Shown here: positions 60,755-64,000 of the stretch, in pieces
How the letters are laid out: each line of letters opens with the position of its first letter
Position numbering within the stretch: the stretch's first letter is position 1
Source of the DNA: Chryseobacterium hagamense
GTDB taxonomy: Bacteria; Bacteroidota; Bacteroidia; Flavobacteriales; Weeksellaceae
Direction of reading: 5' to 3'
Assembly (NCBI RefSeq): GCF_007991455.1
Contig: NZ_BJYJ01000004.1
Span: 62,001-126,000, forward strand
DNA length: 64,000 nucleotides
Position numbers and translations under genes: made by a program
The notes under the pieces: generated by a model
Told to the model about the DNA's origin: nothing
Database searches by the model: none
Seen by the model: only the letters and a program-made list of their open reading frames with translations

Positions 60755-61384
60755 TTATAAAGCTTTGCTGTTAAGGTTGGTATCAGCAACTTTCGTTAAA
60801 AGCTCATCACATCTTTTTTCTTCTTCCAGTGTTTCCAAAAGATATTTCAGACAATCTTTTTCCTTCAGGACCTTTGCGAAAGCGGCCAGGGTTCCGTAAG
60901 TTGCGATTTCGTAATGTTCTACTTTCTGTGCAGCAGCAATAATGCCTGCATCTCTTACGGTTCCGGGCTCCGTTTCTTCCATAATGCTTTTGCCTTCTTC
61001 CAGCAGTCCCTGCATGGCATCACATTTTTTAGCCTGCGCTTTTTTACCTAAAGCTTTGAAACATGCTTCAAGCCGGTCAATCTGCTCCTCCGTCTCAGTA
61101 ATATGATTGTCGATTGCTTTTTTCAGCTTTTTATCGGTTGCATTCTTCATCATTACCGGCAGTGTTTTCAACAATGCCTTTTCTGCCCAATAGATATCTT
61201 TAAGAGAATCTTCAAAAAGATCTTTAAGCTCTTTTGCCGATCCTTTTTTCGCAGGCGTCTTTGCTGAAGCTTTGGATGCCGCTTTAGAAGATGTCTTTGT
61301 TGCTGCCGCTTTAGAGGCTGCTGTTTTTTTAGAGGTAACCGTCTTCTTAGCCGGTGACTTTTTAGTCGCTGTTTTAGTTTCCAT
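60755..61384 (-). CDS. DUF892 ferritin-like protein with Lys/Ala-rich N-terminal tail
   Basis: This 209-residue protein has ~50 N-terminal residues almost entirely of Lys, Ala, Thr and Ser with repeated KKTA/SKAA, resembling histone H1-like or DNA-binding tails. The rest matches DUF892 (YciE/YciF): KDLFEDSLKDIYWAEKALLKTLP, ITETEEQIDRLE, KVEHYEIATYGTL, with the Glu/His residues of a ferritin-like fold. Such proteins are stress-linked. It is monocistronic, adjacent to the Crp/Fnr gene. Confidence 0.88.
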   Translation of the reverse strand: METKTATKKSPAKKTVTSKKTAASKAAATKTSSKAASKASAKTPAKKGSAKELKDLFEDSLKDIYWAEKALLKTLPVMMKNATDKKLKKAIDNHITETEEQIDRLEACFKALGKKAQAKKCDAMQGLLEEGKSIMEETEPGTVRDAGIIAAAQKVEHYEIATYGTLAAFAKVLKEKDCLKYLLETLEEEKRCDELLTKVADTNLNSKAL

Positions 61385-61464
61385 AATATAAATATTTTTA
61401 GTGTTGATTCCTGTAAATCTGCAACTATAAGACCACTTTTACCGGAACCATTGAACTGTGGTAT

Positions 61465-62088
61465 TTAAACGTAAACCTTTCTGTTAATGATCTTCAGATA
61501 ATTTTCTTTTTCCAGCTGCTTAACGGCCCTTACTACCGTTTCTACCCTTAATGCCGTAATGGAAGCAATCTGCTGTCTGGTAAGCGGGACTTCGTAGGAA
61601 AACTTGCTCTGGTCTTCCCGGAAGCTCTTGTGATAATCGAGCATTCCCTTGATCCTGGTAACCGGCCTTAGGGAAGAGTTGTTTTCCAGCATAATGTATT
61701 TATAGTACAGCCTTTCCGATAAAAATTTATTAATATCCCTGGAAATCTGGGGATTTTCGTCCAGCAATCTGATGAAATCACTTTTCGGAAGCTTTAAAAC
61801 GGTACATTCTTCAAAAGCTATGGCATTTACGGGATAAGTCTGGTCGATAAATAAAAGGAGCTCACAAACACTCAGCCCTACATCAAGAATAGCCAGGATA
61901 AGCTCTTTTCCCTCCTCATTGTAATGATTCAGCTTAATCCTTCCTTTAACCACCTGATAATAATATTTGGGATTGTCGCCTTCCCGGAAAATAATATGGG
62001 AACGCTCAAGGGTCTCCAGCTCGGCTCCGTAAGCCTGTAAAAGTTCTTCTGATATCAGCATATATAAAGGTTTTAAAGTTGTATTCAA
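61465..62088 (-). CDS. Crp/Fnr family transcriptional regulator
   Basis: This 207-residue protein has a cyclic-nucleotide-binding-type domain (about 15-115, KGRIKLNHYNEEGKELIL) and a C-terminal winged helix (PLTRQQIASITALRVETVVRAVKQLE) with Glu and Arg at the positions that contact DNA in Fnr-type proteins. The N-terminal Fe-S cysteine cluster of Fnr is absent, so direct oxygen sensing by that route is unlikely. Its start is ATG 62088; ATG 62061 is an alternative. A matching dyad lies upstream. Confidence 0.9.
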   Translation of the reverse strand: MNTTLKPLYMLISEELLQAYGAELETLERSHIIFREGDNPKYYYQVVKGRIKLNHYNEEGKELILAILDVGLSVCELLLFIDQTYPVNAIAFEECTVLKLPKSDFIRLLDENPQISRDINKFLSERLYYKYIMLENNSSLRPVTRIKGMLDYHKSFREDQSKFSYEVPLTRQQIASITALRVETVVRAVKQLEKENYLKIINRKVYV

Positions 62089-62139
62089 ATGGTATACGCG
62101 GGGATTTTAAATAAAATTAGAAGTAAAAAAACAGCATTG

Positions 62140-62157
62140 TTATGATTGTAATCATAA
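62140..62157. promoter_or_regulatory. Crp/Fnr-type dyad between divergent genes
   Basis: TTATGATT-GT-AATCATAA has perfect 8-bp arms and contains TGAT-N4-ATCA. On the minus strand, TAATTTTA (62112-62119; one mismatch from TAnnTTTG) begins 29.5 bp from its centre, the same geometry as at 58599 and 58722. It suggests autoregulation of the Crp/Fnr gene. Confidence 0.6.
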
Positions 62158-62292
62158 AGCAAATTCCTTGCCCTAAACGTTCAGTTTTTATGGATTGCGT
62201 TAAATTAACTTTATCATTATTATATGAGCTGTCTCATAAAATTATCCTCTTTTTAAGCGTATTTTTAAAATCAACCAATCAAAGAATGTCAT

Positions 62293-63060
62293 ATGGCTAT
62301 AAAAAGAAATTTAAACCTGACCCTGAAAATCTGGCGGCAGAAAAACAGGAAAACGAAAGGGCAATTTGAAATTTATAAAGTTTCGGATATTTCTACCGAT
62401 GCTTCTTTCCTGGAAATGCTAAATATCCTTAACGAACAGCTGATCCGCGAAGACAAAGAGCCGGTCGCTTTCGACCATGACTGCCGGGAAGGCATCTGCG
62501 GAATGTGTTCTTTATATATCAATGGCAGAGCCCATGGTCCCGATACAGGTATTACAACCTGCCAGCTCCACATGCGGATGTTCAGCGACGGGGAAACAGT
62601 CGTTATCGAACCCTGGAGGAGCATCGCTTTTCCCGTAATTAAAGATCTGATTACCGACCGGAGCGCTTTTGACCGGATTATGGCTGCCGGCGGGTTTATT
62701 TCAGTCAATACTTCAGGAAATACGCTGGATGCCAATGCCATCCCGGTTCCCAAAGAAGATGCGGACAAGGCCATGGACGCTTCTTCCTGCATCAGCTGCG
62801 GAGCATGTGTGGCGTGTTGCCCGAATGGAGCAGCCATGCTTTTCGTAGGAGCTAAAGTCTCTCATTTTGCCCTCCTGCCCCAAGGTAAGGCAGAAGCCAA
62901 AAGAAGGGTACTGAATATGGTACAGGCCATGGATGAAGAAGGATTCGGCAACTGTTCGGTCATCGGTGCCTGCGAAGTGGAGTGCCCGAAAAAGATCTCC
63001 CTGGATAATATTTCCCGGATGAACAGGGAATATATGGCCGCCTGGCTGGATACCAAATAA
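62293..63060 (+). CDS. SdhB/FrdB-like iron-sulfur subunit (orphan)
   Basis: This 255-residue protein has the plant-type [2Fe-2S] cysteines C64, C69, C72 and C90 (CREGICGMC...C). The C-terminal ferredoxin domain has [12 protein letters not shown] (166-177) and [13 protein letters not shown]. It is normal length for a succinate dehydrogenase/fumarate reductase iron-sulfur subunit, but no flavoprotein or membrane-anchor gene is nearby. It may be a second copy. It is divergent from the Crp/Fnr regulator. Confidence 0.88.
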   Translation: MAIKRNLNLTLKIWRQKNRKTKGQFEIYKVSDISTDASFLEMLNILNEQLIREDKEPVAFDHDCREGICGMCSLYINGRAHGPDTGITTCQLHMRMFSDGETVVIEPWRSIAFPVIKDLITDRSAFDRIMAAGGFISVNTSGNTLDANAIPVPKEDADKAMDASSCISCGACVACCPNGAAMLFVGAKVSHFALLPQGKAEAKRRVLNMVQAMDEEGFGNCSVIGACEVECPKKISLDNISRMNREYMAAWLDTK

Positions 63061-63120
63061 CCTGAACCGGAATTTAATTTTTATTATGGTGCCCGTAACC
63101 GGAAAGCATAGGTTAAAAGC

Positions 63121-63155
63121 GATTACCTCTTCGGAACACAAAAGAAGAGGTAATC
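63121..63155. terminator. Hairpin downstream of the SdhB-like gene
   Basis: Perfect 12-bp arms (GATTACCTCTTC / GAAGAGGTAATC) with an 11-nt loop. The T tract is weak on both strands. It probably ends the 62293 transcript. Confidence 0.6.
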
Positions 63156-63401
63156 TAAAATATCAACTATGAACTATGAATTTTGAATCTGGAAATCATC
63201 AGATCCGGTTATCTCTTCAGATGGTTTTGGAAGACTTTATTAAAGCTTATTTCTAAACTTTCCGGCCCTCCGTCTGATCGTTGTTTATAAATATTTTACG
63301 GCTTTTATTTTTAAACATAAATTTATCCGTGAAAATAAGAACGATGGATCTGATGAGTTAAAAGAATAATAGCTAATTTATTATATTTATCAGCCTTTTT
63401 T

Positions 63402-63417
63402 TATGACAGGTATCATA
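63402..63417. promoter_or_regulatory. Third Crp/Fnr-like dyad, in a gene-free gap
   Basis: TATGAC-AGGT-ATCATA differs from a perfect dyad by one base. On the minus strand TAAATTAG (63373-63380, one mismatch from TAnnTTTG) begins 29.5 bp from its centre. No gene follows on either strand within the gap 63061-63566. Confidence 0.35.
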
Positions 63418-63499
63418 CCGGTAAAAATTTGTGGCCTTGATTCTCCGTATTATTTCATATAAACCCTTTTTTTACTGTTCCTGAGTCTGTTATTATGTA

Positions 63500-63526
63500 C
63501 AAAAAACTCCTCAAAACATGAGGAGC
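63500..63526 (-). terminator. Terminator of the right-edge gene
   Basis: The CTCCTCA/TGAGGAG stem is followed by T6 on the minus strand, about 40 nt past the stop at 63567. Confidence 0.85.
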
Positions 63527-63566
63527 TAAAGAAAAGTAAAATGGGTCTGAAAAAAATTAATAGATC

Positions 63567-64000
63567 TTAAAATTTAATCAATCCTTCGGCAAGGCTTTTC
63601 CAGTGGATTTTACTGAATCCGAACATGCCGCCGATGCCGATGAAAAAATTTCTTATTTTGTCTGTAAAACCGGCCTGGAAGTTCGGCATTTCGTTTCTTC
63701 CGTATACACCGACTTTCAACATGTTTCCTTCTCTGGAGATCATGATATTGGAGGTGGCAGCCGTACTGTAAAAATGAGCAACCTTTCCTTCAGGCTGATC
63801 GGGGTCTTTACAGGGCCTGCAAACCATCAGGTAATATTCGGCAGTCACTGCATCATGGTGGGACAGATTTATGATTTCCACCCAGTCATATCCTTTGCCC
63901 TCCCGGTTTCCGGGGCCGGGAATTTCTATTCTTATGAAATCCCCTTTTTGGGGCATCCGTTCTGCCGGCTTTCCTGAAGAATCGAAATGTCTGAAATCTG
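63567..64000 (-). CDS. Unknown protein, partial at window end
   Basis: The frame is open through the right edge, so the N-terminus is missing; the internal ATG at 63956 is not necessarily the start. The visible ~144 residues are a soluble beta-rich part with YDWVEI, AEYYLMVCRPCKDPDQPEG and a final segment ending GLIKF. I do not recognise the family. Confidence 0.7.
   Translation of the reverse strand, partial: DFRHFDSSGKPAERMPQKGDFIRIEIPGPGNREGKGYDWVEIINLSHHDAVTAEYYLMVCRPCKDPDQPEGKVAHFYSTAATSNIMISREGNMLKVGVYGRNEMPNFQAGFTDKIRNFFIGIGGMFGFSKIHWKSLAEGLIKF

Overview
The window is a bacterial chromosome segment from the Bacteroidota, most likely a Chryseobacterium-like member of the Weeksellaceae/Flavobacteriia. 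The signs are promoters of the TAnnTTTG (-7) type, three GLPGLI-family proteins, an FtsZ with a very long C-terminal extension, a dcw cluster in flavobacterial order without ddl or murF, a GH3-family protein, and little use of strong Shine-Dalgarno sites. No rRNA, CRISPR array, transposase or phage genes were seen. Four tRNA genes are present.

Layout. (1) 1-1141: two paralogous response regulators, the first cut by the window edge. (2) 1270-7625: a tight 11-gene operon of small, mostly uncharacterised envelope proteins: DUF4177-like, YidD-like, DUF1508, a PD-(D/E)XK HsdR_N-like nuclease, a Cys-rich SH3 lipoprotein, a VanZ-like protein, a short repeat protein, DUF6804-like, TerB-like, a four-helix membrane coiled-coil protein and a vWA-like lipoprotein. 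Its promoter and that of the second response regulator share the dyad TTACG-N6-CGTAA at exactly the same distance from a TACTTTTG element, so the regulator probably controls both. (3) 7680-9701: acetyltransferase, EngB and an alpha/beta hydrolase on the minus strand. (4) 9974-28615: the division and cell wall (dcw) cluster mraZ-rsmH-ftsL-ftsI-murE-(unknown)-mraY-murD-ftsW-murG-murC-(GxxExxY element)-ftsQ-ftsA-ftsZ-yqeY. It has two intruders, one of which is a small nuclease gene framed by 26-bp inverted repeats.

(5) 29026-31172: bacilliredoxin and a GH3-family protein. (6) 31207-40559, minus strand: two lipoproteins, two tandem EEP-family membrane nucleases/phosphatases, rhomboid, MutL, DUF1275, a USP-like protein, and a histidine kinase/response regulator pair. 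(7) 40660-41366: tRNA-Leu(CAG) alone, then a Leu(UAG)-Gly(GCC)-Leu(UAA) tRNA operon. (8) 41545-43511: a DUF3127 protein with an SSB-like acidic tail, Aat and an EamA transporter. (9) 43589-49299, minus strand: TPR protein, GlmM and the Feo iron-uptake operon. (10) 49430-55811: three GLPGLI proteins, a large outer-membrane beta-barrel protein, an XRE regulator and a small secreted two-cysteine peptide.

(11) 56393-64000: a JmjC/cupin_8 protein, small ORFs, a lipoprotein plus two cyanophycinase-family paralogues (one lacking catalytic residues), a DUF892 protein with a histone-like tail, a Crp/Fnr regulator, an orphan SdhB-like iron-sulfur protein and a partial unknown gene. Crp/Fnr-type dyads recur here. 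Two of them sit at an identical distance from TAnnTTTG elements, one in front of the cyanophycinase operon and one in front of an apparent ~60-nt terminator-ended small RNA.

All functional calls come from reading motifs and translated sequence; no database search was run.
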